Source of the DNA: Diploptera punctata
Lineage: Eukaryota; Arthropoda; Insecta; Blattodea; Blaberidae
Length of the DNA: 64,000 bases
Assembly (NCBI GenBank): GCA_030220185.1
Contig: JASPKZ010007795.1
Span: 2,535,001-2,599,000 of the forward strand
Direction of reading: 5' to 3'
Shown: positions 44,597 through 56,411 of the stretch, one piece after another
Numbering within the stretch: position 1 is the stretch's first letter
Layout of the letters: every line of letters begins with the position of its first letter
Program-made: the position numbers and the translations under genes
Notes under the pieces: generated by a model
The model's input: the letters and a program-made list of their open reading frames with translations, nothing else
Database searches by the model: none
Told to the model about the DNA's origin: nothing

Positions 44597-44992
44597 TTGA
44601 CCATGGTGGACTAGTGGTTATGCTCCTTGCCTCTGGTCCCGAGGGTCACGGGTTCAAACCCGGCCAGGGTCGATGGATTTTTTTAGGATGGAAAAATCCA
44701 AGGAGCAAGTCCTCCGGGAGGGACTTTAAGCTATGGGTCCCAAGTCTGAAGATTTTCAGGCTTGTAAAAGATCCTTAAGCCTGAATGAAAAGGCCTCTAA
44801 GCAAAATTTACTGAATTTTCCCGTCCTAGTACCACCTTGGTTTCCTAGATGTCAGTTTGAGGCAGAACGCTGATTACGGACCACTCAAATGACATCTATA
44901 CGAAAACAAGTGTAACTAAATTAGTATGGTTCAAATTCTTCCCTTTAGGAGGAGACCGCCTAAATCTCTGTTAAGGGAAACATGGGCTTACA
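44597..44992 (+). mobile_element. tRNA-derived SINE, family D, full length
   Basis: Head GACCATGGTGGACTAGTGGTT, B-box GGTTCAAACCC, then body with GATGGAAAAATCCAAGGAGC, a repeated-looking CCTCCGGGAGGGAC, and 3' end GGGAAACATGGGCTTACAA plus A run. Confidence 0.87.
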
Positions 44993-45469
44993 AAAAAAAA
45001 TATTATTATTCCGTGTGAGGGATAAGGTTTATGCCTAAACTAAAAATAAACTTAAATAAGTAATTTATTAAGGGGATGATCTGCTGAAATATGGGTTAAT
45101 AATGTTGAAATTAAAAAAAATATATATATTATTACATTTTAAGAACCTCCTAACTTCCTACTTTCATGAAAATATGCCCATATTTGATATATATAAAGTT
45201 TAAAGGTCCTTGTCTGCCATTTTTAAAATACCGTGCTTTGTGGGCATGATGTAGTAAAAGCAGCTAGAGCATTTGACACAAGAAAATTATTTCATGGTTC
45301 TCTTATATGACAATATCCATGGAATATTTGTCCAATTGATGCATTTGTCTACAGAAAACAATATTATGACCTTCTTCTGTAGTTTCATTCATTTTGTAAT
45401 ACTTTTTTACTGTTATGTTTATCAGCAAAAAAAAAACAAAAAGAAAACATTGCATCAAATGTGATAGGA
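44993..45469. other. AT-rich intron, no gene
   Basis: Nothing recognised; may include the 5' flank of the transposase remnant that follows. Confidence 0.45.
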
Positions 45470-46490
45470 ATGAGATGAAATTGAAGAGAGGGAGTGCAGA
45501 ATATAATGAATGGCTTTTGAATCATGCTAAAGAGCCTGAAAAAAATTCACTGGATCCTTCAATGCGATGAAGATGGCACCAGCTGAGACAATGTGGAAAA
45601 GATTTATAGATTGTTGTGAAATGAGGTATGCAATGTTGTCGGAGGGTGAAGCTAAGACTTTTTTTTTTTTTTACATCTGAAGGCTCTCACAACATATATG
45701 ATGTTGAATTCATCAAGGAAGAATGCCTTAATCATGTGCCTAAATGCTTATACACAGGTATAAAGAATGAGTGCAAGATAAAAGGCATTATTCTAGGTTT
45801 CTTGATGGATGAAAAGAAGGAAGTTTGTCAGTGCCAACCATGAAAAAAAAGCTAACATTATACTACAGGAATGCCCTGAAGAGCAACATTCCAAATGTGC
45901 AGTCTATGCAACATTTGTGCACTATATCAGCACTGATGAAGGTCAAAGTCAAAAAGTCAAGATCCTCACTTTTTGAAGTGCTCTAGAGGACTTGATTCAT
46001 GGTGTTTTCATAATTGTGTCATTGCCAAGAATGAAAAGTCATCAAGTCAAAAGGAAATTTAAAAAAATTACATCCTGCAGTGATAACAAAACCATGCCTG
46101 TTTATCAAAGGCTGGCAGCAGATGAACTTTCTAGGTGTGTCAGTGAGGAACTCAGAATACCAACGAGAGCCTTCACAACTCAATATGGTCTAAGTGCCCT
46201 AAAACAAAGTTTGTGTCACAAAGAAGAATGGAATATGCTATTATACCATTGGCTGTGAGCCAATTCAACATGGATTGTGAAACCAGTTTGGAAATAATGA
46301 AGGCTGTCACAGGAGAAGAAGTCAGTGACACTGCAAGAAATATCAGTGCTCAACAAGATAATCATCGGATCTACATATCCACAGCTAGGAATACTGAACA
46401 GTCAAGGAAAGTGAGGAGAAAACTAACAAATAGAGCAGAAGAGTGTATGAAGAAGAAGGAGGGTCATACATATGGCACAGGAGAATTTTA
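45470..46490 (+). pseudogene. Degenerate transposase, possibly Mutator-like
   Basis: Frames drift every 100-200 bp, but one path reads CDRNEMKLKRGSAEYNEWLL, VEFIKEECLNHVPKCLYTGI, then N-ESLHN-IWSKCPKTKFVSQ and RMEYAIIPLAVSQFNMDC. The block NESLHNxIWxxCPKxxFV resembles the C-terminal region of insect Mutator-like transposases; this is from memory and not certain. Many stops, clearly dead. Confidence 0.5.
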
Positions 46491-46859
46491 GCCAGCTTGA
46501 TACTGTATGATGGTTTTACTCAAAAACTTTTTTTTTTTTACATTTTTCCATATTCAAATTACTCCTTGCGTAACAGTTTTTGCTCAATTGCCTTGAAATT
46601 TTTAACATATGTTCCTTGATAGTTTCTAACACTTTTCACAGATTATTTTCAAGGAAAATGGGACTATTACTAAGCTTATATTTTCGAAAAAAAAAGTTTC
46701 TTCTCTGTTGCATTGTGTAATTAGAGTGTGTCAGAATGGATCTGCTAATCTCAGTGTTGTTTTTATTTTGTTTAATTCCTTTCATTTGTTTACTTGGAGA
46801 TAGAGGTAAACCTTTAGGTGTTACATGTGAACACAAAAGAACTAAGAATTAAATTAATG
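46491..46859. other. AT-rich sequence, no gene
   Basis: No recognised element. Confidence 0.45.
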
Positions 46860-46891
46860 TTTTTATTACCTCACCTCATATCCTTTTTCTT

Positions 46892-46930
46892 CTAGACTGC
46901 AGTTTCGGAGCTTATCTCCATCATCAGTAG
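46892..46930 (-). ncRNA. Hammerhead ribozyme, family I
   Basis: Stem I CTA/TAG, core CTGATGA, extra T, stem II GGAG/CTCC, GAA, stem III AC-TGCA-GT, cleavage base C. Confidence 0.87.
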
Positions 46931-46989
46931 CCTTTGGTCGACCAGTGTTATGTCGTTTCTTGGCAGTTTTCTTCTTACTTCTATCGGTG

Positions 46990-47884
46990 GACTGATGAAC
47001 CTCTGGATCAGACAAAATATGCAGGAGTTTCGAAATTCATGAGTTTATCTTTCTTGTTTTTTTGATGTGGATTTTTCCCAGACTATGAGTTCTTTTTGTT
47101 TATCTATGTGTTTGATTAGGCTAACTTTTGTATCAATTAAATGTTTTTCAGACCAAGCATGGCCTGCTACAGCTGACTTGTCCACTTCACCCTTTTTACA
47201 TTTCTAAGATGTTCTTTCAATCTAGTTTTTAAATTTCTTTTTGTTTTTCCAGTATAGATTTTGTCACAATCCTTACATTTGATGTGATATATTCCTGATT
47301 TGTATTCTTGTTCAATTTTTTTTGTTGGTTTTAATTATCTTGTTTAGGCTGTATTCATTCTTTGGAACCAAACAAATGTTAAACTTATTGAAAATTTTCT
47401 GGAACTAGTGGTGTTTTAAAGGTTGGTAAGTGAATTTTTTGAATCTTATGTTTTTAAATGTGCTTTGATTGATTAGTTTTTGTCTTTTAAACTTATTTAT
47501 TTTCTTGTGTACCATGTTTTCTTCATAACCATTTTCTATTGCTACTTCAATTATGTATTCTTTTTCTTCTTCGTATTTTTCTCTGTTTAGGGGTACATTC
47601 ACCAATCTGTGTGTTTGACTATTGAATACAGCTTCTTTGTGAGCGAAATGGTTGAATCCTGATGCCTTAATATAGTTATTTTTATGTGTGTTCTTTCTGT
47701 ATGTTCCAAATTCTATTTTTTTTTTTTCCGTTTCTAGTTAGGTTTAGATCCAAAAATGAAATTTGTCTGTCAGTTTCAGTTTCCATAGTGAATTTTACAG
47801 TTTTGCTCTGAAGGTTTAGAAGTTTTAAGGCATCTTCTATTTGTTTATGATTTACAATAGCTATTATATCGTCAACATATCTGC
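46990..47884 (-). pseudogene. PLE family I RT C-terminus and GIY-YIG, minus arm
   Basis: RYVDDIIAIVNHKQIEDALK, then NREKYEEEKEYIIEVAIENG, KINKFKRQKLINQSTF, GIYHIKCKDCDKIYTGKTKR and SAVAGHAWSEKHLI, with frameshifts at about 47730, 47600, 47440, 47320 and 47200. Confidence 0.8.
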
Positions 47885-48060
47885 AGCAAAATAGCTATTG
47901 TAAATCATAAACAAATAGAAGATGCCTTAAAACTTCTGAACCTTCAGAGCAAAACTGTAAAATTCACTATGGAAACTGAAACTGACAGACAAATTTCATT
48001 TTTGGATCTAAATCTAACTAGAAACGAAAAAAAAAAAGATAGAATTTGGAATATACAGTT

Positions 48061-48930
48061 AGAACTGAAGAAGTAATTCTTTTCCCACGTTGTGGTGACA
48101 TTTTTAAGAAGTAATTCTCTTCATGCCCGATGTTGTAGTAACATTTTGAAGAAGGATTTGTGTCCCAAAAAGAATTACTGGTTCAGGTTAGGTTTAATTC
48201 TTGGTAGAGCTGGATTCTCTTCTCAAGGTCGGAAGTTGGTACACTGGATAGGAAAACACTTTAAAATCACTGAAAACTGTTTCTTGTAGAAATAATTACA
48301 AATTTATTCACTTTGTAGGTTCCCAGCAGATTAAGTAAATTTAAGTGGTATTATTCTTCACTATCAATTAAAATAAATTCTTTTCTTTTCTGGAATCAAT
48401 TATTCTTGTATTAAATATTACATTTTATCTTGAGATCTCTTCTTGCTTCTATCTTTGTGGAAAGTTGTATGCAGAATGACTACTGTAATTCTTTTATAAT
48501 TTTAAAGAACATTATTACATCACATGATGTTATATTTTAAATTCTATTGGTTAATAGTCCATTAAATATAAGGTTTAAATTTGATTTGTTAAATCAAAAA
48601 GTTAATTGTTTTAACATCCAATCAGAGTTTAGTTTACTTTCATTTAAAAATATGAAGTTAAGCAGGTGTCCTTATTACAGTTATAACAGAAAGCTTTATA
48701 ATTCTGACAACAATGACTTAAAACAATTTTTAAAAGCATTATTTACAAAGACGTATGTAATACCAATTCTATAATTGTTACTGAGACATTTTTATTCAAC
48801 AATGAACCAACATTGAATTATTTAGATGTTTTTCTTTATTTAAGTTATATTTAAATATTAAAGAATTTTAAAATACAAAATTATTAACTTAAACTTTCAT
48901 ATTTATTATAATATTAAAATTCTGCTATAG
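48061..48930. other. Unknown 870-bp insertion in PLE family I
   Basis: The PLE reading stops at TACAG (48060) and resumes at AACACACATAAAG. TAGAAC is found at both borders. Near the left edge a 40-bp motif GAAGTAATTCTTTTC recurs two or three times. No ORF or terminal repeats that I can recognise. Confidence 0.55.
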
Positions 48931-49375
48931 AACACACATAAAGATAACTATATTAAGGCATCAGGATTCAACCATTTCGCTCACTAAGAAGCTGTATTCA
49001 ATAGTCTAACATACAGATTGGTGAATGTAGCCCTAAACAGAGAAAAATACGAAGAAGAAAAAGAATACATAATTAAAGTAGCAATAGAAAATGGTTATGA
49101 AGAAAACATGGTACACAAGAAAATAAATAAGTTTAAAAGACAAAAACTAATCAATGAAAGCACATTTAAAAAACAAACAGAAGAGAACATAAGATTAAAA
49201 AAATTCACTTACCATCCTTTAAAACACCACAAGTTCCAGAAAATTTTCAATAAGTTTAACTAATCGATTCAGTTGTTGTTTACTTGATGAAAATCCATAT
49301 TTATATTATAATAAATAAGTTTAACATTTGATTGGTTCTGAAGAACGAATACAGTCTAAACAAGATAATTAAATT

Positions 49376-50071
49376 ATATTATTTTTAGTCTGATCATCTT
49401 ACCTCAATATTAATGTTGATTTGTTCTTGAACATGTTTCAAAACAATTCTGTTTTATCGTCAGCATGTCCAGACTGGTTTTATTTATGTTGCATTATGTT
49501 GCACAACCTGGATGTCGATGTCAGCTCCATCCTGTGGTTGGCCAAAGAACCTCCAAACATAATAAATTGCAAAAGATATTTGAGAAGTTCAGTATTAAAT
49601 TAGCACTGAAAAATAACTACAGTTTAAATAAACTAATAAAAACCAACAAAAATGAAAAATAGATGTTCTTATTATTAATTTCATACATCTCTTATTATCA
49701 ATTTCATACTTGCTCAGGTAGCTCAAATGGTAGAGCACTTGGACTAGAAAACCAAGGGTCCCGGGTTCAAGTCCCGGTCTGAGCGTATAATTTTTCTCTT
49801 CAAATATGAAAAATGAAAAAAACTGATAAAAATAAAAAGTTAGGAATATATCAAATTGAATGCATAGGTTGTGAAAATATATATGTAGGAAAAACAAAAA
49901 GAAACCTAATGCAACATAAATAAAACCAGTCTGGACAAGCTGACGATAAAACAGAATTGTTTTGAAACATGTTCAAGAACAAATCAACATTAATATTGAG
50001 GTAAGATGATCAGACAAAAATAAAATAATTAAAATAACCTCAAAATATTACTTCCTAAAATTAAATATTAA
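49376..50071. mobile_element. PLE family H, nested
   Basis: Terminus on the minus strand at left, body fragment, T1 repeat, and terminus on the plus strand at right. TSD AAGATAATTA (49366-49375 and 50072-50081) is a duplication of PLE I coding sequence. Ribozyme at 49939-49974 (core CTGACGA, extra T, stem II AAAAC/GTTTT, GAAACATGTT); a matching minus copy is at about 49430-49470. Confidence 0.85.
49660..49808 (+). repeat. tRNA-headed repeat T1 inside the nested PLE
   Basis: 73-nt tRNA-like at about 49712-49784 with short flanks. TSD AAAAATGAAAAA (49648-49659, 49809-49820, 12 bp). The spacer is almost completely missing, so a short form of the element can move. Confidence 0.83.
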
Positions 50072-50486
50072 GATAATTAAAACCAACAAAAATGAAAAAA
50101 TTGAACAAGAATATAAATCAGGAATATATAAGATCAAATGTAAGGATTGTGACAAAATCTATATAGGAAAAACAAAAGGAAATTTAAAAACTAGATTGAA
50201 AGAACATCTGAGAAATGTAAAAAAGGATGAAGTGGACAAGTCAGCTGTAGCAGGCCATGCTTGGTCTGAAAAACATTTAATCGATACAAAAGTTAGCCTA
50301 ATCAAACACATAGATAAACAAAAAAGAACTCACAGTCTGGGAAAAAATCCACATCCAAAAAAAGAAGAACGATAAACTCATGAATTTCGAAACTCCCGCA
50401 AATTTTGACCTGATCCAGAGGTTCATCGGTCCACCGATAGAAGAAGAAAACAGCCAAGAAACGACATAACACCAGTCGACCAGAGG

Positions 50487-50525
50487 CTACTGATGATGGA
50501 GATAAGCTCCGAAACTGCAGCCTAG
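50487..50525 (+). ncRNA. Hammerhead ribozyme, family I, plus arm
   Basis: As the minus arm but the base paired with A15.1 is C (ACTGCAGCC), so stem III is weakened. Confidence 0.75.
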
Positions 50526-50609
50526 AAGAAAAAGGATATGAGGTGAGGTAATAAAAACATTAATTTAATTCTTAAATTAAACCACATAGTGTTCTTTCTC
50601 TGTGAAAGT

Positions 50610-50960
50610 TAAATACAAAAGAACTAGTTTTTCTTATCCGTGAATATTTTGAAAATGAATATGAAGATGCAAAATATGGTAGCCCATTAATTTTCGTTGC
50701 CAATGTGTGGGAAAGAACAACTAAAGCCACTGAATTATGTAGGAGTGTAGTAGGAAAAAATTTATGTGAGAAACAGACAAATGGAGTCTTGGGAAGTCCT
50801 TGCGAAAATAAAGACAAATATTAATAATTTTAATCGCAAAGCATTGTGGCAACTAGTATTAAGTTTGTACAAGGAAGGTTTTATTCTCAATTTAAAAGAC
50901 ATTCTTGGCACCTTGGCGAAGAATCTCGAGCAATTTAAACTTGGTCAGTGCTCTCTGGAA
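50610..50960 (+). pseudogene. DDE transposase N-terminal fragment, Tc1/IS630-like
   Basis: Reads FLIREYFENEYEDAKYGSPL with TKATELCRSVVGKN, then in another frame INNFNRKALWQLVLSLYKEG. The order (REYFxxE-GxPL, then IDNFNKxALRR) is that of the N-terminal DNA-binding part of an insect transposase group; the catalytic part is absent. Assignment from memory. Confidence 0.5.
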
Positions 50961-50969
50961 AACTATGCA

Positions 50970-52813
50970 TAACATAGTGTTTCCTTTAAAAAAAAACAAA
51001 TTATAGCAGCAGAAAAATGTTAATGAATCAAACAGATATCATAGCAAAGAGAAATGAACATATACATACTCTATTCTTTGATTTTGGTAAAGATATTGTA
51101 CAGTAGTTATTATATTATCAGCTTATAATACATACATTATAGATTGATAGCCTAATGAAAAATTAATTCAGTATATTTTGTTAAAGAAGTGGTATTAACT
51201 TATTATTGCAACGAAAGATAATGAAATATACTCCTTCATTGTGCAATGTTTTATGGTTGTCATAATTTTGAAGCACTGAGTAGCTCTTCTCCTTCCATTG
51301 CTGTGCCATATGATTACAGTTGAAAATTTCAGGTGGGTGGAGTCCTTTAGCTCACCAAACACACTATAGCAATTCAATGTTACATGTACGGAGGAGGAAC
51401 GTGAAATAGTGCTTTATAATTTTTTATTGTTTGTTTCTGTATTACCAGATTTTTTTTTTATGTTTTACTATTATAAATACAACAGGGCCTAACTGCAGAT
51501 ATCATAAAAAATGGCAAAAAAAAGATGGAAGCAGAGGCGAGATATACTGATGTTTTATACCGGAAGATAGGGAGAAAATAATCACCTTTAAAAATACTAA
51601 TTATTTTAGATTCAAGTTCATACAAGGGCTGTTAGGAAGTAAAAAACGAGTAAAATGCGTGATATCCGGAACTTATTGTTGAAATCGGTCACAACAACAA
51701 CAGAATGTGGGCCAAAATATCAACATGTTTTGATGGGAAAAAACAAAGATTTCCATTTTGACCTGACGAAAGTCTCGAACTACATCAAGTGAAAGTTATA
51801 TGTGGGTTAGAAGTGAAGGGCGGCTGATGAAAATTCCACATGGAAAGTAAACTTTCCACCCGAGATTTTCCCCCGCGAATCAAGGGCGGATCGGTAAAAT
51901 AAATAATCACGACTTGTAGACGAAAAGTCAGACAGAAGGCAGCTTGGGAACGATCTAGGACGGACATGATTTCGAATCTCGGAGTGTGTGAGTATAGATG
52001 CAATTTATCCTAAGTTCCAGGTTGAATAATTAACTTTAATATATTTGAACAAATTAAGACTTTAACATCATATAATTTGAATATTTAACTTTAATATAGT
52101 TGAATAAATTAAGACTTTAACAATATACTCTTTGAATAATTCACTTTGAATTAACTTGAATAAATTCAGATTTTAATTTGAAAACTTTAAGTGAATAAAT
52201 AGGATTTTATCTATAACAGAGGGTCGAATGAAAGACCTCAAACTTTACGACGACATACGTCACATTTGCTGAGTTCTCTCATTGTTTAACATAACTGCAT
52301 AGGTAAATTAGCATTATAAAATTAAGATTGACATTGTGTCTAGATCTATATATACGTGTATTGTTGTATATGATTTATTTACTACAAAGTTTTATAATAT
52401 ATATTTGTTAAATAAAGTTGGTATCGCTGGGTTATGTGCGGAATTTATAACGGTACAGACATTCCTAACTATAAATAAATAGAAGTCCTTGAAACACCCT
52501 ACCCTTGATGACAAATAAACGTCTGCTACAGCATACTGGTGACAGCAGATAACTATTACTTCAAAACCATTGCCCTTTTACGCCTTTTCCCGCTACCTTA
52601 TAACCTGCCCTATAAAGGTTATAATATTTACTGTTGGACATGCCTAAGCTTCATTTTAAAACAAAAATTATTTTGAAAATTTTGATGTTCACTTTTTGAA
52701 TCATAGCTTGGAATTAAGAATGTGTTAAAATTAAGTTCACATAAATATTAACCCATGGCATATTTTACAGCACGATGATTTGAAATAATTGGGTGCTGAT
52801 ATTTTCATTGCAG
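50970..52813. other. AT-rich intron, nothing clear
   Basis: Related AT-rich sentences (TTAACTTTAATATA, TTGAATAAATTAAG) repeat three times at 52025-52200. The stretch 52200-52560 (AATAAAGTTGG, CATACTGGTGACAGCAG) looks LTR-like but I found no partner. Confidence 0.4.
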
Positions 52814-53101
52814 TATCTCCTGAACAAACAACAGCTGTGTTTGAAGGTCTGTGCCGAGTGGTAAAGCATGTAACAAATCCTGGAGATTGTTCATCAGCAG
52901 AAAGATGTGTTTTAGCTCATCTATACGATCTGTATTCTAGTTGTAGTCTTCTCAAGTCAAAACCTCATTGTGTGGAACCATTTGGAAATGCATATCCGAA
53001 GATCAGACAGGCACTTTATTCCACAGTACAGCCATCTAGTTCAAATCATGTCTGTAATGCACAATTTATGGCTGAAGTGTTTAGTAATCCACGGAGAGGT
53101 G
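52814..53101 (+). CDS. MED12: MED12 internal exon e
   Basis: The exon is 288 bp (acceptor CATTGCAG, donor GTAAGT) and starts with two bases completing the Leu codon left by exon d. It encodes SPEQTTAVFEGLCRVVKHV, TNPGDCSSAERCVLAHLYDL, then a less conserved segment through QPSSSNHVCNAQFMAEVF to NPRRG. It has no stop. The last base is the first of a Gly codon completed at 58021. Confidence 0.96.
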
Positions 53102-53159
53102 GTAAGTCTTACTTTTTTATATTATTTTTGTAGAAATGTAGTTTAGATTTATCATATTC

Positions 53160-53288
53160 CCTTTTTGAATACAACTTATTAACTCACTGGCACTATCAAA
53201 ATCTTAAGTTCATGGTCATGCAGATATAACCTCTCCATACATCCCTATCTTGAGCTAATGTTTTCCAATCATTCCCTGTATAAAGCGT
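53160..53288 (-). mobile_element. LINE 3' fragment
   Basis: Matches 1505-1630 (AACTCACTGGCACTATC, CTCTCCATACATCCCTATC). Confidence 0.7.
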
Positions 53289-53289
53289 T

Positions 53290-53830
53290 AAAATCTTAAA
53301 ATAAGTACCTGATACGTCAGTTGTCTTCAACTAAAATGAACTTCTGTTTAAATACTTTGTCAGATAATTTAAAAAAAAAAAATCAGAAATTTATCAGATC
53401 AAATGCAGGGATTGTGACAAAATTTACATAGGAAAAACAAGTTGAAAGAACATTTTAGAAATGTCAAAAATGGTGAAGTGGAAAAGTCAGCAGTAGCTGC
53501 TCATGCTTGATCTGAAAAACATCTAATTGAATCAAAAGCCAGTCTAATTAAACAAATAGAAAAACAAAAAGAACTCATGGTTTGGGTGGAAAAAAATCCA
53601 CATAAAAAAAACAAGAAAGAAAAACTTGCGAACTTTGAAATTCCTGCGGATTCTGATTATATCCAGAGATTTATCGGTCCACCAACAGAGGGAGGAAGTA
53701 GTAATTCTTCTGATCGACATAACATCATTCGACGAAAAATTACTGAAGATGAAGCTGCCCAGGCTTTGAACCGCAGTCTCATTAGAAGACTGGATATGAG
53801 GTGAGGTATGAAACATTTTAATTTAATCTT
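53290..53830 (+). pseudogene. PLE family J GIY-YIG endonuclease
   Basis: IYQIKCRDCDKIYIGKTS, LKEHFRNVKNGEVEKSAVAA, ESKASLIKQIEKQKELMVW, then ANFEIPADSDYIQRFIGPPT and a C-terminus ITEDEAAQALNRSLIRRLDM that runs through a ribozyme remnant (core CTGAAGA, stem GAAGC/GCTTT, but GAACC in place of GAAAC). Deletion in the nuclease at about 53445. Confidence 0.8.
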
Positions 53831-53831
53831 A

Positions 53832-54274
53832 ATTTTAATTAATCAGAAGTTCATTTTTTACCATTTCTGAGCCAAGTTCCAGTTGTACTGTAAACAAACG
53901 TATATAAGGTATTACTCCGTGTATTGGGGGAAACATGGTGCTATTTTTACCTGCCATATGACTGAATTGTGTATGGAACTATCATCATTAGAAACATTGT
54001 TTTTAGACAACATAAAATTTTATGGGAAAGAAGACTGAATGCAAGGTAAAATGGTGCCAATAATTGGGAACTTTTATTTCTTATTTATTTATGACAAAAT
54101 TTATATATGGACCTACCTAATCAGACTTTTACAATTTTCCATTATGTTGATAGATATCCTTTATTTACATTTTCATTATGAGCAGGATTTATGCTCCATT
54201 CTGATTCATCTGTAAATTCTGCTGTTATTTTCACCACTTCTTCAATGGCTAATATAGATTATTTTTAATAATTA
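53832..54274. other. AT-rich intron, no gene
   Basis: Nothing recognised. Confidence 0.45.
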
Positions 54275-54405
54275 AATTAATGTTTTTATTACCTCACCTC
54301 ATATCTTTTTTCTTCTATACTGCAGTTTCGGAGCTTATCTCCATCGTCAGTAGCCTCTGGTCGACCGGTGTTATGTCGTTTCTTCTTCAAAGAAGAAAGT
54401 TAAAT
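54275..54405 (-). mobile_element. Solo PLE family I terminus
   Basis: ACCTCACCTCATATC, the ribozyme and GGTCGACCGGTGTTATGTCG, as at 46870-46960, without coding. Confidence 0.8.
54315..54353 (-). ncRNA. Hammerhead ribozyme, solo family I terminus
   Basis: CTA/TAG stem I, core CTGACGA, extra T, GGAG/CTCC, GAA, AC-TGCA-GT, cleavage base A. Intact. Confidence 0.88.
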
Positions 54406-54487
54406 AGATTATTTTTCACTAAACTGTTTGAAAACATTCAAAATAATTTGTTTCTCTCTGTTTTCAAATGCTTCTTTTTCCAACATA

Positions 54488-55797
54488 CGAGGTGTGATCA
54501 ATAAGTTTCCGGAATGAGGCCATAAACACAACACAACACTTCAGAGTTTCTATTCAGCACTGTCACCCTCGAAGTAGTCACCTTGGGAGTTGATACACTT
54601 GTCCCAGCGCTTCTGCCAATGCTGGAAGCACTTCTGGAAGTCGTCTTCTTTAAATGTGTCCAATGCCTTCTGCGATTCGCGCTGGATGACATCAATGTCC
54701 TCAAAACGATGTCCTCGGAGCCGAATTTTTAGCCGTGGGAACAGGAAAAAGTCTGCTGGAGCCAGATCTGGAGAATAGGCTGGATGGGGAACAGTACTCA
54801 TCCTATTTTTGTCCAAATACTGGCGGACAGAAATTGCTTTGTGCACGGGCGCATTGTTGTGATGCAGGAACCAGTCACCAGTCCTCCATTTCTCTGGCCG
54901 TTTGCGTCGCACACTCTCCCTCAATCTTTGCAACACTTGTTTGTAGTACACTTGATTCACTGTTTGACCCCGTGGTACAAATTCCTTATGCACAATTCCA
55001 TTAATGTCAAAAAAAACAATCATCATTGACTTCACTTTCGATCGAACTTGTCTGGCTTTCTTGGGGCGTGGAGATGCAGGACTCTTCCCCATTGCAAAGA
55101 CTGTTGTTTAGTTTCTGGATCGTAGCCATAAATCCATGTTTCATCACTAGTAATAACCTTTTCCATGACCCTGGGTCATTTTTAAGCTGTTCTTTAAGAT
55201 CTGTGCAGGCAATCACACGACTTTCCTTTTGGTCATTTGAAAGGAGGCGGGGCACGAACTTCGCAGCAATTCTTCGCATGTTCAAATCGTCTTTCAAAAT
55301 GCTTTGAACACTTCCAAACAAGAGTGCTAGTGCATCAGACAGTTCTCGTATTGTAATGCGCCTATCATTTAATACCATTTCCCTCACTCGATCGATATTT
55401 TTATTGGTTTTGCTGGAAGTTGGTTGTCCCAGACGATTTTCATCCTTAACCGATGTCACGCCCCTTTTAAATTTCGAAAAACCACTCAAATGCTTGAGAT
55501 TTGCCCATTGCTTCCTCCCCATAAGCTGTCCTTAACATTTGATATGTTTCTGTTGCAGTTTTACCAAGTTTAAAGCAAAATTTGATGCATGTTCTTTGTT
55601 CCTCGTTATCGCCGCATGCACAAAACACGTCTTCACTTCAGAGCTTCTACCAGCATACTGCAAGGTCAGAGAAGGTCGTGCGACCCCTCAAATTCATCAC
55701 AAGGAAATTCTGAGTGTACAGCCTGGGTGAAAATTAAAAACTCCTCAATGGCATAATTGTTTTGAAGCCATTCCGGAAACTTATTGATCACACCTCG
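54488..55797 (-). mobile_element. mariner family DNA transposon
   Basis: A 1310-bp element with ends CGAGGTGTGATCAATAAGTT and its complement, TA on both sides (54486-54487, 55798-55799). Usual mariner length. Confidence 0.93.
54550..55700 (-). pseudogene. mariner transposase (DD34D), broken
   Basis: Minus strand: CIKFCFKLGKTATETYQML, DENRLGQPTSSKTNKNIDRV, RITIRELSDAL (helix-turn-helix), then a frameshifted first catalytic block, IVHKEFVPRGQTVNQVYY, FLHHNNAPVHKA and YSPDLAPADFFLFP. The second catalytic Asp of HHDNAPAH is Asn here. Frameshifts at about 55500, 55150 and 55070 also break it. Confidence 0.92.
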
Positions 55798-55984
55798 TAT
55801 TATAAATTATCCAGAAGCGACTATTTTAACAACTGAAATTTCAACATTGCTGCATTGCACATGTGTAAGAATATAACAGTGCTTATATAATATAACAGTG
55901 CTTATTTAATTTATTAAAATTGTAATTATATATTTTAAGATTCTCGCATAGACTTTCCATAATTATGTAATTATGTAATTATGT

Positions 55985-56283
55985 AAGGTAGAGGTAAAGT
56001 GATCCCACTAAATGACACATGAGTCCCTTGGGGTAGTAGGAAGTTAAGGCTCCCACTTTTTCTAGACAATCGGCACTTGATGTCAGCTGGGTTGTCAGCC
56101 CTGCATGACGGTCAACTTTACCCCCAGAACACGCATCAGGTACTCATTTCCATTAGAGGCTGAGTCAACCCCAGGGCCAAGATGCCACCAGAAGGTATGA
56201 TTCAGTTTAAAAATCCTGACCCCACCGGGACTCGAACCTCAACCTTCCAGTTTGCAGTGTATTGCCTAAGCCATCTATACTAT
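55985..56283 (-). mobile_element. SINE family B
   Basis: Full-length but diverged, B-box GGTTCGAGTCCCGG-like at 56225-56240. Confidence 0.82.
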
Positions 56284-56411
56284 AGACATAATTATGTGCT
56301 AGATAATATATTAATAAATATGGATTTTCATCAAGTAAACACCAACTCAATTGATTAATATATTAATATATAATTATGGAATATTCACCTGAAAGGTCCG
56401 TCTCCTCAACT

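Larger units (their letters stand above)
47890..50470 (+). pseudogene. PLE family I RT C-terminus and GIY-YIG, plus arm in three parts
   Basis: Part one (47890-48060): KQIEDALKLLNLQSKTVKFT. Part two (48930-49262): THIKDNYIKASGFNHFAH, then KINKFKRQKLINESTFKK, KKFTYHPLKHHKFQ. Part three (50073-50470): IYKIKCKDCDKIYIGKTKGN, LKTRLKEHLRNVKKDEVDKS, VAGHAWSEKHLID. The YIG motif is intact; stops and inserts kill it. Confidence 0.84.
46860..50560. mobile_element. PLE family I, inverted dimer with two inserts
   Basis: The minus arm (46860-47884) and plus arm (47885-50560) are mirror copies meeting at an AAATAGCTATTGTAAATC turn. The plus arm is enlarged by an unknown 870-bp insert (48061-48930) and a PLE family H element (49376-50071) that itself holds a T1 repeat. 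Ends are ACCTCACCTCATATCC and its complement. Confidence 0.88.
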
